From contig NNSL01000344.1 of assembly GCA_003123965.1 (NCBI GenBank), positions 1 through 6,421 on the forward strand: a stretch of 6,421 nt of DNA, given 5' to 3'. Source of the stretch: Balneolaceae bacterium SMO_bin1. GTDB taxonomy: Bacteria; Bacteroidota; Rhodothermia; Balneolales; Balneolaceae. The notes under the pieces were generated by a model. That model was not told the origin of the DNA and did no database searches. It was given only the letters and a program-made list of their open reading frames with translations. The first letter of the stretch is position 1, and each line of letters begins with the position of its first letter. A program made the translations under genes and the position numbers. Below are positions 1 to 6,421 of the stretch, piece by piece.

Positions 1-95
1 AAGAACCAATTGAATGCCCTAAGTGTGGAGCGAATGCGGTTGAACCATGTCACCAAGAACCAAAAGTAGACTGCGTTCGGGAAGACAAGAAATAA
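1..95 (+). CDS. 3' end of a gene with a four-cysteine zinc-ribbon-like tail (partial)
   Basis: Only the last 30 codons are visible; the gene enters from the left edge and stops at TAA 93-95. The reading frame starting at base 3 gives a tail with CPKCG followed by two more cysteines (ECPKCGANAVEPCHQ, then a DCVRED-like end). This CxxC...C...C spacing suggests a small zinc ribbon, but no enzyme family can be named from so little. The choice of frame rests on the cysteine pattern and on a strong plus-strand terminator beginning about 20 bases after the stop. Frame 1 is also open until a TAG at 67-69, so the call is not certain. The gene converges on hisA. It could be a short stand-alone hypothetical protein or the C-terminus of a larger one. 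Confidence 0.5.
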   Translation, partial: EPIECPKCGANAVEPCHQEPKVDCVREDKK

Positions 96-113
96 TTTTA
101 ACAGACGATTTTT

Positions 114-149
114 AGAGCCGCTTTCTGTTTACCGGAGAGCGGCTTTTTT
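114..149 (+). terminator. Rho-independent terminator of the left-edge plus-strand gene
   Basis: A perfect 7-bp inverted repeat, AGCCGCT (116-122) and AGCGGCT (138-144), can be extended outward by a G-U and an A-U pair. It encloses a loop of about 15 nt and runs straight into six Ts (144-149). The T-run lies on the plus-strand side, so it terminates the gene ending at 95. On the minus strand the same hairpin lies just after the hisA stop, but what follows it there is A-rich (CTAAAAATCG), so it would be at best a poor intrinsic terminator for the his operon. Confidence 0.85.
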
Positions 150-152
150 AAT

Positions 153-878
153 TTAAGCACTTGATGAATTGTAGGTGCTCATTTCTTTTAGGGAAATCTT
201 GTTTTCATAATAAGCACGACCTACCACCACACCATAAAGATTGGCTTCTGACAGCGATTCAAAGTCTGACACTGAAGCTACACCCCCTGACGCAATGAAA
301 TTTAACTCTGGATAGTTGTTTTGAAGCTGTTGGTAGAGCTCATTATTGGTCCCCTGCAGCATACCGTCGCGGGCGATGTCGGTGCAGAGCACGTATTGCA
401 ACCCAGCGGTAATCATTGGCTGTAGAAAAGAATCAATAGACTGATCGGAAGTTTCCAGCCATCCGCCATACGCAATTTTTCCATCCTTAAGATCCATGCC
501 CAGAATCATGTGCTCGGGATATTCCTGCAGCAACTGCATCCAGTCGTCTTCATTCTTGACGGCCATAGAGCTGCAGACCAATTGGTCAATGCCGGCATCA
601 AGCAGTTTCTGGGCATCTCCGTAGCTGCGTATTCCACCACCGGTTTGGATGGAAAGGCCGGTTTCTTGTTTGATTTGTGTGATGTGACCTAAGTTCACAA
701 ATTCGCCCTGCTTGGCCCCGTTTAAATCAACGATATGGATATGTTCAAAGCCGGCCCTGGCAAACTTTTGGGCCTCATCCAGCGGATTGTCGTTATAAAC
801 AGTTACATCTTGGTACGAGCCCTTTTTCAGGCGCACCACTTGTCCATCAAGCAGGTCAATTGCAGGAATTACGAGCAT
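153..878 (-). CDS. hisA: HisA, ProFAR isomerase (phosphoribosylformimino-AICAR-phosphate isomerase)
   Basis: This cytoplasmic TIM-barrel enzyme carries out the Amadori rearrangement of ProFAR to PRFAR, the fourth step of histidine synthesis. The 241-residue length is normal. The N-terminus MLVIPAIDLLDG fixes the start and carries the catalytic Asp8. The second catalytic Asp is D129 in GMDLKDG. Phosphate-binding loops are visible at GGGIRS (80-85), ASGG (197-200) and VVGRA (218-222), and CTDIARDGMLQG (165-176) is the usual loop at the end of strand 6. These features separate it from its paralogue HisF. It is the last gene of the minus-strand cluster, 65 nt after the broken lipoprotein gene rather than next to hisH as is common. 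No Shine-Dalgarno sequence lies upstream, only AT-rich DNA. No hisF follows it. Confidence 0.97.
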   Translation of the reverse strand: MLVIPAIDLLDGQVVRLKKGSYQDVTVYNDNPLDEAQKFARAGFEHIHIVDLNGAKQGEFVNLGHITQIKQETGLSIQTGGGIRSYGDAQKLLDAGIDQLVCSSMAVKNEDDWMQLLQEYPEHMILGMDLKDGKIAYGGWLETSDQSIDSFLQPMITAGLQYVLCTDIARDGMLQGTNNELYQQLQNNYPELNFIASGGVASVSDFESLSEANLYGVVVGRAYYENKISLKEMSTYNSSSA

Positions 879-943
879 ATAATTTTATTGAATTTAAAAA
901 GCTTGAAAATAAAGATTTCGGCTTGGAATCAATACATTTAATA

Positions 944-2162
944 TCATTTTGCCGATTTTCTGTTCAAGCCGTACATAACAAGCGTTTCAACTCCGCCTTT
1001 GTATTTAGCGCCGAGTAAATAATCCTCACCAATTTCGAAAATAGTTAGACTTGCCGGTAATTGTATTGTGCCAAGCCACTCACCGGCGGGACTTAAGATA
1101 TCCATCCCGGTATTTTCTTCCCAGTCGGCCCAGGAAAGGTTAAATCTTTCTGCCCAAATATAGCCGCTTTTGTCTGTATAAATATTTCCAAGAGCAGGCA
1201 CTTGCTCGGGTATGGGTAAGTTTTGATTGAGAAAGTTTCTGTAAAATTCGCGTTGCCCCTGATCGGGGACGGAAGCAAGGTAATCTTCTTGATACTCATC
1301 CCATATATCTGATACTTGGGTGCGCGGTATTGGCCAGCTAAAAACGGCTGTTTTTACACCATTTTGATTCACCCGAAATATTTCGGGATCCCTTCCGGAT
1401 GTATAGAGAACACTTATTTTGGCCATCGGTTTTATAAATAGGTTCTGGGTACAGCGGAACAAGCGGAAACTGCCTGGTACCGCCAAATTGATGAACATAT
1501 TGCGGACGACTGGGAAAAGAGAAAAGGGTAGAGTCAAAACTGGCATCTTTATGCAGGCGGTGCAAAAGATATTCCTTTTCGATTAGGTCACCGGGCTGGC
1601 CTTCCATGCGGGCTGAACCAAATGTAGACCACACCAGCCAGCTTCCATCCGAAAAGGTGCCAATAATGTTGGGATTGCCTGCTCCTTCAATAGGCTCCAC
1701 AAACACCGTGCGTCCTATATTCCCTTCCAGATCGAATATATTCATGCGATCATTACCGGAGTCGTTAACCACTATGGAATCGGAGCCATAGCGGTAGATT
1801 CTCATATTGCTGAAGTCGCCAAATTCGCCGGGCCCTTTCCCATTTCGGCCAAAAGAACGGATGAAGTTTCCGTCTCCATCAAAATAACGCAGCTCATGTG
1901 TGCCTGCATTACTGGCAAGTATGCGACCGTTTGGGAGCTTTATGGCGTCGGCAAGGCGATAAAACATATATTCCCGCTCTCCGTCTTCAACTCCGATTTC
2001 CAGCATTGGTTCATCAGAAAACGTCCAGAACTGACCTTCGTATCTGGGCTGCTCATTGTTGATGATTTGAAGATCAGCAGCTTCTCGCATTGAATAATCC
2101 TGCTGTTGTGTTTCGCTGCACCCCAGCATAATTAGAATGAGTAAGAAAAGATAATTTTTCAT
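944..2162 (-). pseudogene. Frameshifted lipoprotein, predicted six-bladed beta-propeller
   Basis: The intact product would be about 405 residues: 1219 nt is one base more than 406 codons. The start ATG at 2162 opens a signal peptide (MKNYLFLLILIMLGC) with a lipobox-like end at Cys15 followed by Ser, so a lipid-anchored exported protein is expected. Propeller-like blades follow: FDGDGNFIRSFGRNGKGPGEF at about 94-114 is typical of NHL-like six-bladed propellers, with a second repeat at about 129-148 (VVNDSGNDRMNIFDLEGNIG). The first frame makes sense to about residue 248, then reads nonsense to a stop at 1338. The next frame continues sensibly with ISVLYTSGRDPEIFRV and ends in a typical last blade (IFEIGEDYLLGAKYKGGVETL), stopping at 944. 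One extra base in an A-run (minus strand; 1417-1420 or 1430-1433) explains this. It may be a real mutation or a sequencing error. The role is unknown; it is not a histidine enzyme. Its position inside the his cluster is odd. Confidence 0.8.
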
Positions 2163-2245
2163 AGGAAAGAGCCAATAGGTTTATGCGTACCCGATTTGGG
2201 ATTCATCAATACCTAAATACGGAAATAATCGAAAAAAAATAAGTC

Positions 2246-2836
2246 TTACCTTGTTTCCAGGAAATTTTCAAGAAGACGCTGGCCCGCATCGCCTGATTTC
2301 TCCGGGTGGAACTGCGTACCCATTACGTTATCACGAGCCGTGATGGCAGCGAAATCATTGATGTAATCCCCAGATGCGATGGTATAATCGTTCACCGGAG
2401 CGTAATAACTGTGCACAAAATAGAAATAGCTTTCCTCGTCTAAATCACGTACGAGGGGGTGATCGGAGAATGCATGACACGTATTCCAGCCCATGTGCGG
2501 CACTTTGTGGTTGCTGCTGTCAAACTTTTTTAGACGGCCGGGAATGAGGCCCAAGCCCTCGGTACCACCGCCTTCCTCGGATGATTCATACAGCAGCTGC
2601 ATACCCAGACATATGCCGAGCAACGGTTTCTGTGTTTGTTTCAGCCAGGAATCAAGCCCATTTTGGCGTAGTGACTGCATGGCGGGTTTAGCATGGCCTA
2701 CGCCGGGAAAGATAACGGCGTCCGCTTCATTTAGCTGTTCAATATTTTTGGTGATTTGATAATTGGCCTGCAAGCGATCGAGCGCATTGGAAACGGAAGC
2801 AAGGTTACCGGCATCGTAATTAATGATGGCAATCAT
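2246..2836 (-). CDS. hisH: HisH, glutaminase subunit of imidazole-glycerol-phosphate synthase
   Basis: This class I glutamine amidotransferase hydrolyses glutamine and channels ammonia to HisF, which closes the imidazole ring to give imidazole-glycerol phosphate and AICAR. The 196-residue length is normal. The catalytic triad is visible: Cys76 in GICLGMQLL, and His177 and Glu179 in TQFHPEKSG. The oxyanion-strand motif PGVGHA is at 44-49, and the N-terminus MIAIINYDAGNL is diagnostic of HisH. The start lies one base after the hisB stop (TAATATG), so the two are probably co-transcribed and translationally coupled. A weak AAAGGA lies upstream but is too distant to be a convincing ribosome site. 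The partner gene hisF, usually close by, is absent from this window. An 8-base T-run (minus strand, 2232-2239) follows the stop but has no proper hairpin. Confidence 0.97.
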   Translation of the reverse strand: MIAIINYDAGNLASVSNALDRLQANYQITKNIEQLNEADAVIFPGVGHAKPAMQSLRQNGLDSWLKQTQKPLLGICLGMQLLYESSEEGGGTEGLGLIPGRLKKFDSSNHKVPHMGWNTCHAFSDHPLVRDLDEESYFYFVHSYYAPVNDYTIASGDYINDFAAITARDNVMGTQFHPEKSGDAGQRLLENFLETR

Positions 2837-2837
2837 A

Positions 2838-3725
2838 TTAGAGAAGATCCTTTGTGCTGGGTAAAATATTCAGGTTTCGTTCGCTGCGGCTTACGGCCCC
2901 GCGCAGGCAGTGGGCAAAACTTTTAAAGCAGGCCTCAATTTGGTGATGATCGTTTTTGCCCTCCACCGAAACATGGAGCGTGGCGTCTAAATTCATGGCC
3001 AGCGAATAAAAGAAGTGCTCAACCATTTCTGTAGGAAAATCTCCCACCATTTCACGATCAAACGTTCCTTGAAATTTTAAATAAGGACGCCCGGAAAGAT
3101 CAAGCAAAACCGTGCATTCGCTTTCATCCATAGGCAAAGCAAAAGCGTATCGGTTGATGCCGGTTTTATCACCTAATGCATCTGAAATGGCTGTTCCAAG
3201 GGCAATAGCTACATCTTCGATGGTGTGATGCTCGTCAACCTCCAGGTCGCCCTTACAGCGCAATGTTAAGTCTATAAGCCCGTGCTTGGCGATTTGCTCC
3301 AGCATGTGATCAAAAAAGTTGAGGCCGGTATCAATTACGCTTTGCCCTTTGCCGTCGAGATTTAGCTCTATGCTGATATCTGTTTCAGCCGTGCTTCGTT
3401 TGTAAGATGCCGATCGCCGCGGAAAGCAGACGGCATGGCTCAGGGCAATCCAGTCGTCGAATAGCTGGGGTTCGCCATCGCTCGGTATCAAAATCAAATT
3501 GTCGTTGCGGGATGTGACCACCGCATCGGCATCGTCTTTTTTAAAAGATTCAGTGGTAATGTTCTCGTTGTGCAGCAAATCTTGCAGGCGCGCAGAAAGG
3601 TCGCCAATATTAAAGCTATAGGCATGATTCAGCTTTTCGAGATAAACCAAGCCAAAAAGGGCACCACTCCAGAGCATTTGATTGGAAGTGCCGGCCAGTG
3701 CAGAGGTGTCGATCCAGAGTTTCAT
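2838..3725 (-). CDS. hisB: HisB, imidazoleglycerol-phosphate dehydratase with a degenerate N-terminal extension
   Basis: It dehydrates imidazole-glycerol phosphate to imidazole-acetol phosphate. The dehydratase domain fills residues 103-295 with all metal and substrate motifs: FFDHM (137-141), DEHHTIED (164-171), MDE (199-201), EHFF (236-239), NDHHQIEACFK (258-268) and the C-terminal PSTKDLL (usual form PSTKGxL). Residues 1-102 are an extension much shorter than the roughly 165-residue HAD histidinol-phosphatase domain of bifunctional HisB. It lacks the DxDGT nucleophile motif; the nearest match is WIDTSAL, where the second Asp is Ser. The linker W92...P102...R..A...R.T.ET.I keeps the spacing of bifunctional Bacteroidetes HisB as I recall it, so the extension is probably a decayed HAD domain. 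The start is supported by the ATGA overlap with hisC and by the lack of any Met between residues 17 and 141. It is probably dehydratase only. Confidence 0.95.
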   Translation of the reverse strand: MKLWIDTSALAGTSNQMLWSGALFGLVYLEKLNHAYSFNIGDLSARLQDLLHNENITTESFKKDDADAVVTSRNDNLILIPSDGEPQLFDDWIALSHAVCFPRRSASYKRSTAETDISIELNLDGKGQSVIDTGLNFFDHMLEQIAKHGLIDLTLRCKGDLEVDEHHTIEDVAIALGTAISDALGDKTGINRYAFALPMDESECTVLLDLSGRPYLKFQGTFDREMVGDFPTEMVEHFFYSLAMNLDATLHVSVEGKNDHHQIEACFKSFAHCLRGAVSRSERNLNILPSTKDLL

Positions 3726-4771
3726 GGTTTCAGTTGTTTTAGAGCGTTGAGCAGTTGATCATTTTCGGCCTCAGTTCCTACCGTAATGCGCAGGCACTGG
3801 TCGCAGCCGGGTTCATTACCGCGGTAGCGAACAATAATATCCTGATCGGCCAACTCTTGGTAAATGGATTTTGCGCCATCTATTTTCACGAGCAGAAAAT
3901 TAGCTTCACTTTCATAAATATGCTGCACGGCGGGCAGGGTTGCAAGCTCATGCCGCAGCCGCAGCCGCTCGGCTTTAATGGCTTCAATACGCTCGGTGAT
4001 GGTATCAAGATGATCAAATGCCTCGATTGCGGCTTGAGACGTGAGCGTATTAATATTGTACGGCGCTTTTACTTTCATCAGGTAGTCGATGATGTTTTTG
4101 TGTGCAAACGCCATGCCCAGCCGTATACCGGCCAACCCAAATGATTTTGACATGGTTTGCATCACAACCAAGTTGGGATATTCGGCGACTTTAGCGGCGT
4201 AGGATTCGTGCTCGCTGAAGTCGATATAGGCTTCATCTACCACTACAATGCCGGGAAATTCTTCGATCAGGCGATTTACTTTTGAGTGATCAAATACATT
4301 GCCTGTAGGGTTATTCGGTGAGCACAGAAATAGAATTTTACTGTATTCATCGGCGGTTGATAAGATCTTATCAACCTGCGGCTGAAAGTTTTCATCCAGC
4401 AATATCTCCTTCACACCAATATTGTGAATGTCGGCCGAAACCCGATACATGCCGTACGTAGGCGGGGTGGTGAGCACATTGTCATTGCCCGGGCGACAAA
4501 AAATGCGATACAACAGGTCGATGGCTTCGTCGCTGCCGTTGCCTACAAATATGTTTTCAGTTTTAACGCCACGAAAACCAGCAATTATTTGACGAAGCTG
4601 GGGCTGCAGCGGGGCCGGATAGCGGTTCATTCCCTGTAATTTCTCAGTAGGTGCTCCCAAGCTGTTTTCGTTTGCATCCAGCAGCAGGCCCTCCTCAAAA
4701 TCGGCACGGGCACTGTGGTAGGGTTTAAGCTTCGAAATATTGGGTCGCACCAGCTTTTCCAGATCGAACAT
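3722..4771 (-). CDS. hisC: HisC, histidinol-phosphate aminotransferase
   Basis: This PLP-dependent fold-type I aminotransferase converts imidazole-acetol phosphate and glutamate to histidinol phosphate and 2-oxoglutarate. Numbering from the chosen ATG at 4771 gives 349 residues, normal for the family. Visible motifs are LDANENSLGAP (31-41), RYP (50-52), SPNNPTGN (151-158), VDEAYIDF (178-185, with the PLP-ring Asp179), SKSFGLAGIRLG (208-219, with Schiff-base Lys209 and Arg217) and CLRITVGT with the carboxylate-binding Arg328. The frame stays open upstream to 4867, but that extension lies inside hisD, and MFDLEKLVRPNI is the usual HisC N-terminus. The chosen start leaves 4 nt after the hisD TGA. 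The stop overlaps the hisB start (ATGA). There is no Shine-Dalgarno motif. Confidence 0.96.
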   Translation of the reverse strand: MFDLEKLVRPNISKLKPYHSARADFEEGLLLDANENSLGAPTEKLQGMNRYPAPLQPQLRQIIAGFRGVKTENIFVGNGSDEAIDLLYRIFCRPGNDNVLTTPPTYGMYRVSADIHNIGVKEILLDENFQPQVDKILSTADEYSKILFLCSPNNPTGNVFDHSKVNRLIEEFPGIVVVDEAYIDFSEHESYAAKVAEYPNLVVMQTMSKSFGLAGIRLGMAFAHKNIIDYLMKVKAPYNINTLTSQAAIEAFDHLDTITERIEAIKAERLRLRHELATLPAVQHIYESEANFLLVKIDGAKSIYQELADQDIIVRYRGNEPGCDQCLRITVGTEAENDQLLNALKQLKP

Positions 4772-4775
4772 AGTG

Positions 4776-6065
4776 TCAGGAGTTAAGTTTTTCGAGGCGT
4801 ATAGATACCGCTCGTTTATGGGCATCAAGCTGTTCAAGTTCAGCAAGGGTTTCCACCGTGGGACCAATTGTTTTGAGGCCGTCTTTAGATAGCTGCTGTA
4901 CGGTTATAAATTTTAAAAAGGAGTTGATTGATACCCCGCTGTACATGCGGGCATAGCCGTATGTTGGTAGTGTGTGATTGGTGCCTGAGGCGTAATCGCC
5001 CACGCTTTCCGGCGACCACGGTCCTAAAAATACCGAGCCGGCATTGACAATCTCTTGTTGCCATTGTTCGGCATTCTTGCACTGTACAATCAGGTGCTCC
5101 GGGGCATATTGATTGGAAAATTCAAATGCTTGGTCCAGCGTTTCTACTTCAATTCCAAAGCTGTTGTTGATGGCTTTTTTTGCTATCGATTTTCGCGGTA
5201 GTTCAGCAAGCTGATCTTGCAGTTCATCCATGCAATCTTTCCACTTAAAATCAGGGGTAGCCACCAGTACAACTTGGCTGTCGGCGCCGTGTTCGGCCTG
5301 GCTCAGCAGGTCAGCGGCTACAAAAGCAGGCTCAGCACTTTCATCGGCAATCACCAGCACTTCTGATGGTCCAGCCGGCATGTCAATGGCGATTTGGGCT
5401 TCGCTGTTCTGCAGCATCATTTTGGCGGCCGTAACGTACTGGTTGCCCGGCCCAAAAATCTTGTCGGTTTTGGGTATCGATTCCGTTCCCCACGCCATAG
5501 CTGCAATTGCTTGGGCCCCTCCAGCTTTTAGGATGGTCGAAGCCCCGATTTTTTGGGCGATGTATACGATTTCATCAGCAACTTCACCGTCTTCATTGGG
5601 GGGCGTGGCCACTACTATTTCTTTGCAGCCAGCCAGCATGGCGGGAATGCCCAGCATCATCAGTGTTGATGGAAGCAGGGCTGTACCGCCGGGTACGTAA
5701 AGGCCCACGCGTTCAATAGGCCGAGTGATGCGCTGGCACTGCACGCCGGGCATGGTTTCAACCGAAATGGCTTCGGGCAGCTGCGCCTCATGGAATACCG
5801 CAATATTTTGAAAAGCGGTATCGATGGCCTGTTGAATAGGGGGATCTAAATTTACGTCTATGCTTTTCGGATCAATGCAGGCCGAAGCGGGGCGAATGCC
5901 GTCGAATTGTTCGGTGTATTCTTGCACGGCCTCGTCCCCGCGGTCACGAACGCCATTAATTATAGGTTGCACCTGCCCAAAAATGGAAGCAAAATCCATT
6001 TTGGGGCGTTGGCAATATCGGTTGATATCGTCAGCCGAAAGCGATTTGTAAGTTAGTTTTTTCAT
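4776..6065 (-). CDS. hisD: HisD, histidinol dehydrogenase
   Basis: This zinc enzyme performs the last two NAD-dependent oxidations, L-histidinol to histidinal to histidine. The 429-residue length matches the family. The four expected zinc ligands are present: Gln256 and His259 (LLSQAEHG), Asp357 (VGDYASG) and His416 (LDAHKRAV). The catalytic Glu323-His324 pair sits in YAPEHLI. Other signature stretches are GLYVPGGTALLPS (121-133), KAGGAQAIAAMAWGT (180-194), KIFGPGNQYVTAAK (202-215) and DMPAGPSEVLV (228-238). The ATG overlaps the hisG stop as ATGA, which fixes the start and implies coupled translation. No Shine-Dalgarno sequence precedes it. Nothing abnormal is seen. Confidence 0.98.
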   Translation of the reverse strand: MKKLTYKSLSADDINRYCQRPKMDFASIFGQVQPIINGVRDRGDEAVQEYTEQFDGIRPASACIDPKSIDVNLDPPIQQAIDTAFQNIAVFHEAQLPEAISVETMPGVQCQRITRPIERVGLYVPGGTALLPSTLMMLGIPAMLAGCKEIVVATPPNEDGEVADEIVYIAQKIGASTILKAGGAQAIAAMAWGTESIPKTDKIFGPGNQYVTAAKMMLQNSEAQIAIDMPAGPSEVLVIADESAEPAFVAADLLSQAEHGADSQVVLVATPDFKWKDCMDELQDQLAELPRKSIAKKAINNSFGIEVETLDQAFEFSNQYAPEHLIVQCKNAEQWQQEIVNAGSVFLGPWSPESVGDYASGTNHTLPTYGYARMYSGVSINSFLKFITVQQLSKDGLKTIGPTVETLAELEQLDAHKRAVSIRLEKLNS

Positions 6066-6421
6066 AGAATCATGCTTTCGATAGGCAGAATAACAATACC
6101 GCTTGCGCCGGCGGCTTTCAGTCGCTCCATTACATCCCAGAATTGTTCAATAGGAATGACCGTGTGCACGGCAACCATATCCTGGTCAGCCAGCGGCATT
6201 ACCGTGGGACTTTTGAGCGAAGGAATGATATCTTTGATTTCGGGTACAGCGCTTTCGGGTGCATTCATCATTATGTAGCGGCTTCGCTCGGCTTGCTGAT
6301 GACCATCAATACGCTGCATAAATTTATCGATAAGCTTGCGTTTACCGGGCGACAGCTGCTTGTTGGTTTGAATGAGTTCCGTTTCGGATTCAAAAATAAC
6401 TTCAAGCTCTTCCAATCCATT
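6062..6421 (-). CDS. hisG: HisG, ATP phosphoribosyltransferase, long form (3' part, partial)
   Basis: It catalyses the first committed step, condensing ATP and PRPP to phosphoribosyl-ATP. Only the last 119 residues are in the window; the start lies beyond the right edge. What is visible includes the end of the catalytic part (IFESETELIQTN) and a complete C-terminal ACT-like regulatory domain (about residues 43-119 of the visible part: SRYIMMNAP, SPTVMPL, VAVHTVIP, FWDVMERLKAAGASGIVILP, IESMI). This domain marks the long, hexameric form that is feedback-inhibited by histidine and does not need HisZ. Its stop overlaps the hisD start. As the apparent first his gene, its upstream leader and promoter lie outside the window, so regulation cannot be judged. 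Confidence 0.95.
   Translation of the reverse strand, partial: NGLEELEVIFESETELIQTNKQLSPGKRKLIDKFMQRIDGHQQAERSRYIMMNAPESAVPEIKDIIPSLKSPTVMPLADQDMVAVHTVIPIEQFWDVMERLKAAGASGIVILPIESMIL

Noticed and set aside
879..943. Own promoter for hisA in the AT-rich gap
   Set aside because: The gap is AT-rich, but no paired -35/-10 elements or Bacteroidetes-type TAnnTTTG box could be pointed to with confidence.
944..1546. Separate 200-residue protein starting at 1546
   Set aside because: Its first 37 or so residues are out-of-frame sequence of the propeller. Only the part after about 1430 is sensible, as the continuation of the upstream frame.
2163..2215. Promoter-like pair upstream of the lipoprotein gene (minus strand TTGATG, 18 nt, CATAAA)
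   Set aside because: The -10 match is poor, the implied leader is only about 13 nt, and the consensus for this host group is uncertain. Too weak to annotate.
2229..2260. Possible terminator after hisH (8-base T-run on the minus strand)
   Set aside because: The T-run is clear, but the only upstream hairpins are TTTCC-T-GGAAA with a one-base loop and a 3-bp CCT/AGG stem. Neither is a credible terminator stem.
3755..4144. 129-codon open frame on the plus strand opposite hisC
   Set aside because: It is antisense to hisC with no family resemblance; explained by hisC codon bias.
4772..4867. Upstream extension of hisC beginning inside hisD
   Set aside because: It would add 32 residues unlike any HisC N-terminus and overlap hisD by about 90 bases. 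The internal ATG at 4771 gives the canonical start and tight spacing.
5230..5700. 156-codon open frame on the plus strand opposite hisD
   Set aside because: It lies wholly antisense to a strongly conserved gene, has no recognisable motif and no ribosome site. It is a shadow of hisD codon use.

Overview
The window is mostly a histidine-biosynthesis operon on the minus strand, read right to left: hisG (3' part only, running off the right edge), hisD, hisC, hisB, hisH, then a broken lipoprotein gene, then hisA. The FCB group (Bacteroidota / Rhodothermota-Balneolota side) is the best guess for the organism. This is an inference from a GC content that looks moderate by eye, starts without Shine-Dalgarno sequences, a Bacteroidetes-like HisB sequence, and a six-bladed beta-propeller lipoprotein of a type common in that group. 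No rRNA or other taxonomic marker is present.

Layout on the minus strand. hisG, hisD, hisC, hisB and hisH are packed head to tail: ATGA overlaps at hisG/hisD and hisC/hisB, a 4-nt gap at hisD/hisC and a 1-nt gap at hisB/hisH. An 83-nt gap follows hisH. Next comes a lipoprotein gene of about 405 codons, predicted to be a six-bladed beta-propeller, with one net +1 frameshift near 1417-1433. After another 65-nt AT-rich gap comes hisA, which ends at 153. At the far left, bases 1-95 hold the 3' end of a plus-strand gene ending in a four-cysteine, zinc-ribbon-like tail, followed by a rho-independent terminator (114-149). That gene and hisA converge.

Pathway. HisG makes phosphoribosyl-ATP, HisA isomerises ProFAR to PRFAR, and HisH supplies ammonia to HisF to make imidazole-glycerol phosphate (IGP). 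HisB dehydrates IGP, HisC transaminates the product, and HisD oxidises histidinol to histidine. Three activities are not encoded here: HisF, HisI/HisE, and probably histidinol-phosphate phosphatase. The last is missing because HisB carries only a short, apparently degenerate remnant of about 105 residues where bifunctional HisB has its HAD phosphatase domain. hisF and hisI(E) cannot follow hisA in the same transcription unit, because a convergent gene occupies the space within about 60 bp.

No mobile element, CRISPR array, tRNA or rRNA was seen. The points most worth a second look are the HisB N-terminal relic, the lipoprotein gene lodged between hisH and hisA together with its frameshift, and the operon lacking hisF and hisI. 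The rest is ordinary housekeeping metabolism, and I see no convincing evidence of a wholly new system.
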